Assembly: GCA_030643245.1 (NCBI GenBank)
Contig: DAOWME010000209.1
Location: 1-5,309 of the forward strand
Direction of reading: 5' to 3'
Source of the DNA: Deltaproteobacteria bacterium
Lineage (GTDB): Bacteria > Desulfobacterota > UBA8473
Length of the DNA: 5,309 bases
The stretch's first letter is position 1. Each line of letters starts with the position of its first letter. Positions 1 to 5,293 of the stretch are shown piece after piece. Below the pieces are notes generated by a model. The model ran no database searches. It saw only the letters and a program-made list of their open reading frames with translations, and had not been told where the DNA came from. A program made the translations under genes and the position numbers.

Positions 1-136
1 AGGCCATCTTTGCCCGATCTTCAAACACAAAATCCTCGAAATAGGCAAAACTATTCCTGTGGTTTTGTATTTTCAGATCGAACAAATCTGACCTAAATCT
101 GAGCGCCAACTTGAGGAAGTTATTTCGGCCACGTCC
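1..136 (-). other. Partial open frame running off the left edge, possible gene relic
   Basis: On the minus strand a frame stays open for 45 codons from just after a TAG at 139-137 to the window edge. It begins GRGRNNFLKLALRF and ends near AYFEDFVFEDRAKMA. It has no ATG near its beginning and no clear ribosome-binding site. The first codons (GRGR) lie in the repeat copy at 126-193, where a second frame encodes MEFPLTIRQLGYL from an ATG at 177-175. A frameshift between the two frames would give one longer protein, so this may be the front of a broken or frameshifted gene whose body lies outside the window. I do not recognise the family. A chance open frame of this length is also possible. Confidence 0.35.
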
Positions 137-193
137 CTAAGATATCCCAACTGTCGGATTGTGAGCGGAAATTCCATAACTAGAATTGCTGAC
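126..193 (-). repeat. Left copy of ~70 bp repeat, inverted relative to the copy at 4701-4773
   Basis: The reverse complement of this stretch matches 4701-4773 almost base for base, apart from a 5-base gap and scattered substitutions. Shared blocks include GTCAGCAATT, TTATGGAATTTCCGCTCAC, CGACAGTTGGG and GGCCG. The similarity stops abruptly after GGCCG. An ATG at 177-175 opens the reading MEFPLTIRQLGYL, which the other copy shares. After that the 5-base gap puts the copies in different frames; here the frame from this ATG ends at a TGA at 75-73. It is probably a relic of a dispersed gene or mobile element; its identity is not known to me. Confidence 0.8.
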
Positions 194-208
194 GAACGGA
201 AAAAAGGC

Positions 209-236
209 TTGACAAGTACAGACCTATTATGTTAAT
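209..236 (+). promoter_or_regulatory. Probable sigma-70 promoter of the trp leader and operon
   Basis: A perfect -35 hexamer TTGACA lies at 209-214. With 16 bases between, GTTAAT at 231-236 matches four of six -10 positions but lacks the usual A at position 2. TATTAT at 225-230 is a better hexamer, but it sits only 10 bases from the -35 box. Transcription would begin near 243, leaving about 30 bases before the leader peptide. The placement fits the attenuator just downstream. Confidence 0.6.
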
Positions 237-247
237 GAAATTTAACA
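230..247 (+). promoter_or_regulatory. Inverted repeat over the -10 region, possible operator
   Basis: TGTTAA at 230-235 and TTAACA at 242-247 form a perfect 6 bp inverted repeat with a 6-base spacer. The repeat covers the proposed -10 box and the expected transcription start, a usual place for a repressor site. It does not carry the CTAG halves of the enterobacterial TrpR box. The sequence here is AT-rich, so chance is possible. AAATTTAA also occurs twice in direct orientation (238-245, 247-254). Confidence 0.3.
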
Positions 248-272
248 AATTTAATCAAACAGGTATAGGGGC

Positions 273-374
273 ATGATAAATTCTGAATCAATTTGCGTAC
301 AGAATGTGGTTTTGGAGTGGTGGTGGGCGTATCATATAGATAGGGATTTGTGCGCCCCGTTTGTTGGATACTAA
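273..374 (+). CDS. trpL: trp operon leader peptide with three consecutive Trp codons
   Basis: This 33-codon frame begins with ATG at 273 and ends with TAA at 372-374. Residues 16-18 are Trp-Trp-Trp, encoded by three TGG codons at 318-326 and followed by AYHIDRDLC. A purine-rich AGGTATAGGGG at 261-271 precedes the start and can serve as ribosome-binding site. The peptide is not expected to have an activity of its own. The speed at which a ribosome passes the Trp codons would report charged tRNA-Trp and choose between the hairpins downstream. Its place between a promoter and a terminator ahead of trpE is that of TrpL in proteobacteria. A second short frame (304-339, beginning MWFW) overlaps it but lacks a clear ribosome-binding site. 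Confidence 0.85.
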   Translation: MINSESICVQNVVLEWWWAYHIDRDLCAPFVGY

Positions 375-410
375 AGAAGCAAAGATAAAGAAAACAAAAA
401 GGCCGTGGGC
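325..410 (+). promoter_or_regulatory. Attenuator RNA: competing pause and antiterminator hairpins
   Basis: Two exclusive foldings can be drawn. In the first, 325-331 (GGGCGTA, overlapping the last Trp codon) pairs with 351-357 (TGCGCCC), with one G-U pair. In the second, 354-365 (GCCCCGTTTGTT) pairs in blocks with the 393-410 region: GCCC with GGGC (407-410), CG with CG (404-405), and TTTGTT with AACAAA (393-398), leaving bulges. The second folding removes the upstream arm of the terminator at 401-430. A ribosome stalled at 318-326 would cover 325-331 and favour the antiterminator. One that reaches the stop at 372 would cover part of 354-365 and favour termination. I drew the pairings by hand and calculated no energies. 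Confidence 0.7.
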
Positions 411-436
411 AAATCCTAAAGCCCGCGGCCTTTTTT
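401..436 (+). terminator. Intrinsic terminator of the trp attenuator
   Basis: GGCCGTGGGC at 401-410 pairs over all 10 positions (one G-U) with GCCCGCGGCC at 421-430. The loop is 10 bases and six Ts follow at 431-436. An A-rich run before the stem (391-400) can lengthen it and would give the opposite strand a T-run as well. It lies 26 bases after the leader-peptide stop and 65 bases before trpE, so it would stop transcription unless the antiterminator forms. Confidence 0.92.
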
Positions 437-501
437 GTTTAAAAATATAGTAACCCCTGAGTCGCTCACATGCCTCCCAGGTTGAGGGAATGGAGAAATA
501 G

Positions 502-1983
502 ATGGTTTACCCATCCTTTGAAGATTTCTGCAAAAAGGCAAAAGAAGGCAACCTTATCCCTGTTTACAGGGAGATCCTGGCAGACATGGAGACCCCGGTC
601 TCTGCATTTCTGAAGATGAGCAGCGGGGAGTATTCGTTCTTACTGGAAAGCGTACAGGGAGGCGAGAAATGGGCCAGATACAGCTTCCTGGGGGTCAATC
701 CTTCGGTAATCTTCCGAAGCAAAGGCAATACCGTAGAGATTATCACTAATCAGAAGAAAGAAAAATTGACAGACGTGGCCTTTCCCCTTGATCTATTAAG
801 GGATTTGATGGCCGGATACAGGCCCGTAAAGACAGACGGGTTACCAAGGTTTTTCGGTGGGGCCGTGGGCTACCTGAGTTATGATGTGGTAAGGTTCTTT
901 GAAGCGTTGCCTGACAATACAATAGACGATCTAGAAATATACGATAGTCTCTTTGTGATCACAGACACGATCCTTATATTTGATAACTTGAAACAGACCC
1001 TCAAGGTCGTCTCCAATGTCCATTTAACCGGTGACCGCGACCTGAAGACCGCGTACCAAGAGGCCATAGGAAAGGTAGATTCCATCATTGTGAGATTGAA
1101 CGAGCCCATCAGTACAAAATCGATGCAGACTTCCGATAAACAACCCCTCAATATCACGTCAAACCTTTCAAAGGAGGAGTTTGAGGGTATAGTACTAAAA
1201 GCAAAAGAACATATCGTGGCAGGAGATATCATACAGGTGGTCCTTTCGCAACGATTCCAAACAGAAGCAAAGATAGACCCTTTCAACATCTATCGAAGCC
1301 TGAGGACCATAAATCCCTCACCCTATATGTTCTACTTGAAGTTCGGCGACTTGTTAATGGCCGGATCGTCCCCGGAGGTGATGGTCAGGGTCGAAGACAA
1401 CCAAATCTGCCTCAGGCCCATTGCAGGGACACGTCCCAGAAGCGAAAGCCCGGATAAAGACCGGGAATTGGAGAAGGATCTGCTCCGAGACCCCAAAGAG
1501 ATCGCAGAACATATAATGCTGGTTGATCTTGGACGAAACGACGTAGGGAGGGTGGCAAAGATAGGCACAGTCCATGTCAACGAACTCATGGTGACTGAAA
1601 AATATTCCCACGTCATGCACATGGTTTCCAATGTCCAGGGGGTTCTTGATGGCAAGAGAGACAACTTTGATGTGCTCAGGGCCTGCCTCCCTGCCGGCAC
1701 GGTCTCAGGCGCTCCAAAAGTGCGGGCCATGGAGATTATCGAGGAGTTAGAACCCACGAAAAGAGGTCCTTACGCCGGCGCTGTTGGATACTTCAGCTTT
1801 TCCGGCAATATGGATTTCTGTATCACAATCAGGACTGTAATCATCAAGGACGACACCATATACATTCAGGTAGGCGCCGGGATTGTTGCTGATTCACAAC
1901 CGGACAAGGAGTGGACTGAAACCGTGAATAAGGCAAAAGCCATGATGAAGGCCCTTGAAATGGCCAAGAGTGGACTGGGATAA
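502..1983 (+). CDS. trpE: Anthranilate synthase component I
   Basis: This 493-residue protein converts chorismate to anthranilate in the cytoplasm, using ammonia supplied by TrpG; this is the first committed step to tryptophan. The N-terminal domain carries LLES (47-50), the motif linked to tryptophan feedback inhibition in known enzymes, and NPSPYMFYL (271-279) belongs to the same regulatory site. The chorismate-binding domain shows IAGTRPR (308-314 region), HIMLVDLGRNDVGR (337-350), LPAGTVSGAPK (396-406), ITIRT (441-445) and GAGIVADSQPDKEW with acidic residues E470 and E473 at the expected magnesium site. Length is normal for the family and no key motif is missing. The ATG at 502 follows GGAG (492-495) by 6 bases. 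The NPSPYMF and LLES motifs and the trpG neighbour favour TrpE over PabB. The trpG start follows the stop by 4 bases, suggesting translational coupling. Confidence 0.97.
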   Translation: MVYPSFEDFCKKAKEGNLIPVYREILADMETPVSAFLKMSSGEYSFLLESVQGGEKWARYSFLGVNPSVIFRSKGNTVEIITNQKKEKLTDVAFPLDLLRDLMAGYRPVKTDGLPRFFGGAVGYLSYDVVRFFEALPDNTIDDLEIYDSLFVITDTILIFDNLKQTLKVVSNVHLTGDRDLKTAYQEAIGKVDSIIVRLNEPISTKSMQTSDKQPLNITSNLSKEEFEGIVLKAKEHIVAGDIIQVVLSQRFQTEAKIDPFNIYRSLRTINPSPYMFYLKFGDLLMAGSSPEVMVRVEDNQICLRPIAGTRPRSESPDKDRELEKDLLRDPKEIAEHIMLVDLGRNDVGRVAKIGTVHVNELMVTEKYSHVMHMVSNVQGVLDGKRDNFDVLRACLPAGTVSGAPKVRAMEIIEELEPTKRGPYAGAVGYFSFSGNMDFCITIRTVIIKDDTIYIQVGAGIVADSQPDKEWTETVNKAKAMMKALEMAKSGLG

Positions 1984-1987
1984 GAGT

Positions 1988-2560
1988 ATGCTTTTAATGA
2001 TCGATAATTACGACTCTTTTACCTACAACCTGTTTCAGTACTTCGGGGAACTCGGCGAAAAAGTTGTAGTATTCCGAAATGATAAGATAACCCTCCGGGA
2101 AACCGAGACGTTAGAACCCAATGGACTGACGATTTCACCGGGCCCGGGTAGACCTGATGAAGCGGGGATTTCACTAGATGCAATATGTCACTTTGCCGGC
2201 AAGATACCAATCCTCGGGGTCTGTCTCGGGCACCAGTGCATCGGCCAGGCATTCGGTGGAAAGATCGTTGGCGCCAGTAGGATAATGCATGGTAAGATCT
2301 CTCTTATCCATCATGACAATAAAGGTGTTTACAAAGACTTGCCAAACCCCTTTGAGGCGACGCGATACCATTCATTGGTGATTGAGAGCGCCTCCCTACC
2401 CCAGTGTCTAAAGGTGAGCGCAGAGACTGAAGATGGCGATATCATGGGGGTTAGACATGATGAATACCCTATTGAAGGGATTCAGTTCCATCCGGAGTCT
2501 ATTCTCACAAAGGTGGGGAAGCGCCTCCTGGAGAATTTCTTGGTGTCCGTGAGGGCCTGA
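1988..2560 (+). CDS. trpG: Anthranilate synthase component II, glutamine amidotransferase
   Basis: This 190-residue class I glutamine amidotransferase hydrolyses glutamine and passes ammonia to TrpE. ISPGPGRP (49-56), the nucleophile elbow GVCLGHQ (77-83, Cys79) and GIQFHPES (164-171, His168 and Glu170) supply a complete catalytic triad. RYHSL (126-130) is also typical. An in-frame ATG at 1955 would add 11 residues inside trpE. I chose 1988 because MLLMIDNYDSFTYNL is the usual family beginning and the start lies 4 bases after the trpE stop. No strong Shine-Dalgarno stands before it, which fits coupling to trpE. ATG 1997 is a less likely alternative. In some bacteria one such subunit also serves PabB in folate synthesis; sequence alone cannot exclude that here. 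Confidence 0.96.
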   Translation: MLLMIDNYDSFTYNLFQYFGELGEKVVVFRNDKITLRETETLEPNGLTISPGPGRPDEAGISLDAICHFAGKIPILGVCLGHQCIGQAFGGKIVGASRIMHGKISLIHHDNKGVYKDLPNPFEATRYHSLVIESASLPQCLKVSAETEDGDIMGVRHDEYPIEGIQFHPESILTKVGKRLLENFLVSVRA

Positions 2561-2575
2561 AAAGGAGAAATCATT

Positions 2576-3589
2576 ATGATCCCCGAGGCAATGAAAAAAG
2601 TAGTTGAAGGGATTGACCTGTCCGAATCAGAGATGGTAGAGGTAATGAATCATATAATGGAAGGAGCGGCTACCCCTGTGCAGATAGGTTCTTTCATTAC
2701 CGCCCTGAGGATGAAAGGGGAGACTGTGGAGGAGATCACCGGCGCGGCCAGGGTAATGAGAGAGAAGGCGATAAGGATAAACACAATGGCGTCCACGGTG
2801 ATAGACACCTGTGGGACCGGTGGAGACGGCGCCAATACCTTCAATATATCCACAACAGCAGCCTTTGTCGTTGCAGGAGCCGGCATAACCGTAGCAAAAC
2901 ACGGGAACAGGTCCGTTTCCAGCAACTGCGGAAGCGCCGATGTCTTGAAGACTCTAGGTGTAAATATTGAAGCGGACGTAAGTATAGTAGAGAGATGCCT
3001 TGATAAAAACGGCATCGGGTTCCTCTTTGCCCCGATCCTCCACGGAGCAATGAAGCATGCATCCGGTCCCAGGCAGGAGATTGGTATCAGGACCATCTTC
3101 AACGTGTTGGGGCCTCTGACCAATCCGGCACGGGCTGACGCTCAGGTGATAGGTGTCTATTCGAAAGAGTTAACGGAAAAACTGGCTGCGGTTTTGGGTA
3201 ATCTCGGGAGTAAACACGCCTTTGTAGTCCATGGGGAGGACGGGCTCGATGAGATCAGCCTGACTTCGGAGACAAAGATATCTGAGTTGAGGGATGGAGA
3301 AGTAAGGACATATCAGGTAAAACCGGAGGATTTCAACCTTGAACGATGCAGTGCTGAGGACCTGATAGGGGGAGATCCTGTGGAAAACGCCAGCATTACT
3401 CGCGAGATACTCGAAGGTGGGAAGGGACCCAGGAGGGACATCGTCATCCTTAACGCGGCAGCGGCTATTGTAACAGGTGGAAAGGCAGAGACGCTTTCGG
3501 AAGGTGTCTACGTTGCCGCAAGATCAATAGACAACCATGCTGCCATGAGAAAATTGAACGGTCTTGTGGAGATGAGTAATAAAGGCTAG
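2576..3589 (+). CDS. trpD: Anthranilate phosphoribosyltransferase
   Basis: This 337-residue enzyme transfers phosphoribose from PRPP to anthranilate, giving N-(5-phosphoribosyl)anthranilate. After a helical N-terminal domain come DTCGTGGDGANTFNIS (77-92), holding the GTGGD phosphate-binding loop, KHGNRSVSSNCGSADVLK (108-125), IFNVLGPLTNP (174-184) and HGEDGLDEIS (219-228), whose D225 and E226 match the metal-binding pair of this family. Length is typical and it is not fused to trpG. The start at 2576 follows AAGGAG (2562-2567) by 8 bases and lies 15 bases after trpG. The stop codon TAG at 3587-3589 is formed by the first bases of the palindromic element at 3587-3740. The protein appears complete, though a few C-terminal codons may have been changed by that insertion. 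Confidence 0.97.
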   Translation: MIPEAMKKVVEGIDLSESEMVEVMNHIMEGAATPVQIGSFITALRMKGETVEEITGAARVMREKAIRINTMASTVIDTCGTGGDGANTFNISTTAAFVVAGAGITVAKHGNRSVSSNCGSADVLKTLGVNIEADVSIVERCLDKNGIGFLFAPILHGAMKHASGPRQEIGIRTIFNVLGPLTNPARADAQVIGVYSKELTEKLAAVLGNLGSKHAFVVHGEDGLDEISLTSETKISELRDGEVRTYQVKPEDFNLERCSAEDLIGGDPVENASITREILEGGKGPRRDIVILNAAAAIVTGGKAETLSEGVYVAARSIDNHAAMRKLNGLVEMSNKG

Positions 3590-3740
3590 TGTCGTGTTAA
3601 TTGAGAAATGACGCATCTCGATTTTGTCATTCCCACGAAGGTGGGAATCCAGTATTTCTGGCTACTTCGGCGCTTCTGGATTCCCGCTTCCGCGGGAATG
3701 ACGGTCATCTTTGCGACATTACATAGATGACACGACACTA
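3587..3740. mobile_element. 154 bp palindromic MITE-like element between trpD and trpC
   Basis: The element begins TAGTGTCGTGT (3587-3597) and ends with its exact reverse complement ACACGACACTA (3730-3740), an 11 bp terminal inverted repeat. Two inner 27-base arms, 3626-3652 and 3676-3702, are also inverted copies with 23 of 27 positions identical. Each arm contains its own palindrome of the form ATTCCC-N8-GGGAAT (3629-3648 and 3680-3699), the pattern of the Neisseria dRS3 repeat and of intergenic repeats in many other proteobacteria. The whole could fold into one long hairpin. It encodes no protein. TA at both ends suggests TA-target insertion by a transposase supplied elsewhere. No T-run follows, so it is not a plain terminator, but its transcript could pause polymerase, be cut by RNases or weaken trpC expression. 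Confidence 0.8.
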
Positions 3741-3772
3741 TAGGTTTTCATCCGGAACTATGGATGGGGGCA

Positions 3773-3787
3773 TTGGCTAAAAGCCAA
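3773..3787 (+). other. Small hairpin before trpC
   Basis: TTGGCT (3773-3778) and AGCCAA (3782-3787) form a perfect 6 bp stem with a 3-base loop, 17 bases before the trpC start. No T-run follows, so it is not a terminator. It may influence ribosome access to trpC, whose own ribosome-binding site is weak, or it may be chance. Confidence 0.3.
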
Positions 3788-3804
3788 CAGCTCATAAAGA
3801 TGCT

Positions 3805-4587
3805 ATGATCTTAGATAAAATAGTAAGGCATAAGAAGAGAGACCTGTCGGAGGCCAAGAAAAAATGTCCTTTGGAGGAACTTCGGAGAGGGATAGGTGAG
3901 TCACCTCTTGTAAGAGACATTAAGTCTGCGCTAACCTCTCCTTCCAAGCCCATAAGGATTATTGCCGAGATAAAGAAGGCATCGCCATCCAAAGGGATAA
4001 TCAGGGAAGATTTTGATCCGGTAGAAATTGCCAGGATTTATGAGGCCAATGGTGCGTCGGCCATATCAGTGCTGACCGAAGAACATTACTTCCATGGAAG
4101 CCTTGATTACCTAAAAAAGATAAGAGAAGTGACGACTATCCCCCTTCTCTGTAAAGATTTCATATTCGATGACTATCAGATCTACCAGGCCCGCTTATGT
4201 GGCGCTGATACTTTCTTGTTGATCGCAGCTATGTTGGACAACAATCAGTTGACTGATCTTCTAAAGACCGGAATGGAACTGGGAATTAGGGCTATTGTGG
4301 AAGTGCACAACCTGGAAGAACTGGGAAGGGTTCTGCACACAGAGGCTGAGATCATCGGCATAAACAACCGAGACCTGAGAACCTTTAAAACCGACATTAC
4401 AACAACAACTGTTCTGGCAACGAAGATACAGAAAGATAGAATAGTCGTCAGTGAAAGTGGCATCAAGTGCCGTGAGGATATCCTGATGCTGATGAAAACC
4501 GGGGTGGATGCGTTTCTCATAGGCGAAAGCCTAATGAAAGAACGTAACATTGCCGGAAAACTCGCTGCGTTTTTGTCTCTCCAGTAA
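3805..4587 (+). CDS. trpC: Indole-3-glycerol-phosphate synthase
   Basis: This 260-residue TIM-barrel enzyme closes the indole ring of 1-(2-carboxyphenylamino)-1-deoxyribulose 5-phosphate with loss of carbon dioxide and water. Recognisable blocks are IAEIKKASPSKG (53-64, E55 and K57), LLCKDFIFDDYQI (114-126, K117), AIVEVHNLEEL (163-173, E166), IGINNRDL (184-191), VSESGI (215-220, E217 and S218) and AFLIGESLM (236-244). These match the catalytic lysines, glutamates and asparagine of known enzymes. It is a single-function protein, not the TrpC-TrpF fusion of enteric bacteria. The start MILDKIV is the usual family beginning, and an in-frame stop at 3778 with no other ATG after it fixes it. Only AAAGA (3796-3800) stands before it, a poor ribosome-binding site. 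It is separated from trpD by 215 bases filled mostly by the palindromic element. It may be read through from the operon promoter; no strong promoter of its own is seen. Confidence 0.96.
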   Translation: MILDKIVRHKKRDLSEAKKKCPLEELRRGIGESPLVRDIKSALTSPSKPIRIIAEIKKASPSKGIIREDFDPVEIARIYEANGASAISVLTEEHYFHGSLDYLKKIREVTTIPLLCKDFIFDDYQIYQARLCGADTFLLIAAMLDNNQLTDLLKTGMELGIRAIVEVHNLEELGRVLHTEAEIIGINNRDLRTFKTDITTTTVLATKIQKDRIVVSESGIKCREDILMLMKTGVDAFLIGESLMKERNIAGKLAAFLSLQ

Positions 4588-4649
4588 TATAGCCGTGACT
4601 TCCTTAACCCTTCGAAAAACCACTTATTTCTGAATTGTAAACTTGTACG

Positions 4650-4689
4650 AGCGCCCATTTTTTCAAAACCGCATTAATAGATGGGCGCT
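4650..4689 (+). other. Inverted repeat downstream of trpC
   Basis: AGCGCCCAT (4650-4658) and ATGGGCGCT (4681-4689) form a perfect 9 bp stem around a 22-base loop. The loop is long and no T-run follows on either strand, so it does not look like a standard intrinsic terminator. It could still mark the 3' end of the trp transcript, or be the edge of an inserted sequence, since the repeat at 4701 begins 12 bases later. Confidence 0.4.
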
Positions 4690-4700
4690 ATTTAGAATTG

Positions 4701-4773
4701 GTCAGCAATTTTAATTATGGAATTTCCGCTCACGATTCGACAGTTGGGGTATCTACCTTTAGGGGCGAGGCCG
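4701..4773 (+). repeat. Right copy of ~70 bp repeat, inverted relative to 126-193
   Basis: This stretch matches the reverse complement of 126-193 and is longer by 5 bases (an extra stretch near 4754-4760). The similarity starts at GTCAGCAATT and ends at GGCCG. Within the shared reading MEFPLTIRQLGYL the copies differ only by ACG/ACA, ATT/ATC and GGG/GGA, all silent. After the gap the reading GRGR is again shared, with three silent differences, but in a shifted frame. This suggests two decayed copies of one coding sequence rather than a non-coding repeat. Both copies point away from the trp operon. Confidence 0.8.
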
Positions 4774-4815
4774 GTGAGTGTCTCGCTGTATAACGACATA
4801 CACATTGAGATGTGA
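4717..4815 (+). pseudogene. Short open frame sharing its N-terminus with the left repeat, probable gene relic
   Basis: ATG at 4717 opens a 32-codon frame reading MEFPLTIRQLGYLPLGARP and ending with TGA at 4813-4815. No Shine-Dalgarno sequence precedes it. The first 13 residues are also encoded by the left repeat; beyond the repeat edge there is no similarity. A shift of one base after PL would continue as GRGR, as in the left copy, but then meets a stop at once. I read it as a frameshifted, truncated remnant of an unrecognised gene, perhaps from a mobile element. A functional small protein is possible but less likely. Confidence 0.4.
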
Positions 4816-4863
4816 CCCCCAAAGTTCCAAAACAACAAGCAGTTAAAAAAATAAAGATTTATC

Positions 4864-4892
4864 TTAAAAACTAGAGAAAAGTGAGCTATAAT
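4864..4892 (+). promoter_or_regulatory. Probable promoter of the downstream small gene
   Basis: TATAAT at 4887-4892 is a perfect -10 hexamer. TTAAAA at 4864-4869, 17 bases upstream, matches four of six -35 positions. Transcription would begin near 4899, about 30 bases before the start codon at 4931. The region is very AT-rich, which raises the chance of accidental matches, but spacing and placement are good. Confidence 0.55.
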
Positions 4893-4930
4893 AAAATAAA
4901 AAAACTTTATATCTAATCAGGAGATCTAAC

Positions 4931-5293
4931 ATGTCAAAACAAATTTCTTTCTCCAAGTATGAACAAAAAGTTCTTCCCAACTTCCGACAAAAAATTAGTC
5001 AGGCAGAATCTACCGAGGATGTAAAAAAGTTTTTTGTTTATACTGTCCAAGAGTTATTAGAAAGTATTTTTGCTGGAAAAATTGACTTTGAATATGAAGA
5101 CGTAGCATTAATGCCAGGCAGAGAGCCATATTATCTTTTGAGCAAACAGCTTGTTTCTTCCAATGAATTTAAGTCTGTCTGGAATGACTCGGATTTGCCT
5201 CGTGTGCTTTCCCGATTTGCGGAATCTGCGGTGCATCGATATAAGCATCTTAAAAAGCGACCGGAAAAAACCGAGGCTAAAATTAAAAAGTGA
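4931..5293 (+). CDS. Hypothetical protein, 120 residues, lysine-rich C-terminus
   Basis: I do not recognise this protein. It is 120 residues long, with no signal peptide or membrane segment. Residues 25-50 look like an amphipathic helix (VKKFFVYTVQELLESIF). An acidic, aromatic middle (IDFEYEDV, 51-58) and PGREPYYLL (62-70) follow, and the tail from about 103 is strongly basic (HRYKHLKKRPEKTEAKIKK). The basic tail could bind nucleic acid, but no motif proves it. AGGAG at 4919-4923, 7 bases before the ATG, is a good ribosome-binding site, and a promoter-like sequence lies at 4864-4892. The gene is more AT-rich than the trp genes, which suggests a different origin or weaker composition bias. It is probably not part of the trp operon, because the repeat and about 340 bases separate it from trpC. 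Confidence 0.75.
   Translation: MSKQISFSKYEQKVLPNFRQKISQAESTEDVKKFFVYTVQELLESIFAGKIDFEYEDVALMPGREPYYLLSKQLVSSNEFKSVWNDSDLPRVLSRFAESAVHRYKHLKKRPEKTEAKIKK

Noticed and set aside
158..169. ATTGTGAGCGGA, identical to half of the E. coli lac operator
   Set aside because: The second half of the palindrome is absent, the match lies within the repeat whose conservation is better explained by coding, and no sugar gene is nearby.
230..247. Enterobacterial-type TrpR operator
   Set aside because: The palindrome lacks the CTAG half-site cores of the TrpR box; only a generic operator can be suggested.
1332..1757. Long minus-strand open frame inside trpE, and similar frames opposite trpG, trpD and trpC
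   Set aside because: They lie wholly opposite strongly conserved genes and show no family motifs or ribosome-binding sites; they are shadows of codon use.
1955..1987. Earlier in-frame start for trpG inside trpE
   Set aside because: It would add MKWPRVDWDKS, which is unlike the N-terminus of TrpG proteins. The ATG at 1988 gives the usual beginning and a 4-base gap to trpE.
3676..3702. CRISPR-like or terminator role for the ATTCCC/GGGAAT repeats
   Set aside because: There are only two copies, in inverted orientation, with no spacers, and no T-run follows either hairpin.
4650..4689. Intrinsic terminator after trpC
   Set aside because: The 9 bp stem has a 22-base loop and no T-run after it, so it is listed only as an inverted repeat.
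4765..4786. GCGAG/CTCGC hairpin with nearby TATAACG, considered as an integron attC site
   Set aside because: The paired core sites and spacing of attC are not present, and there is no integrase or cassette array.
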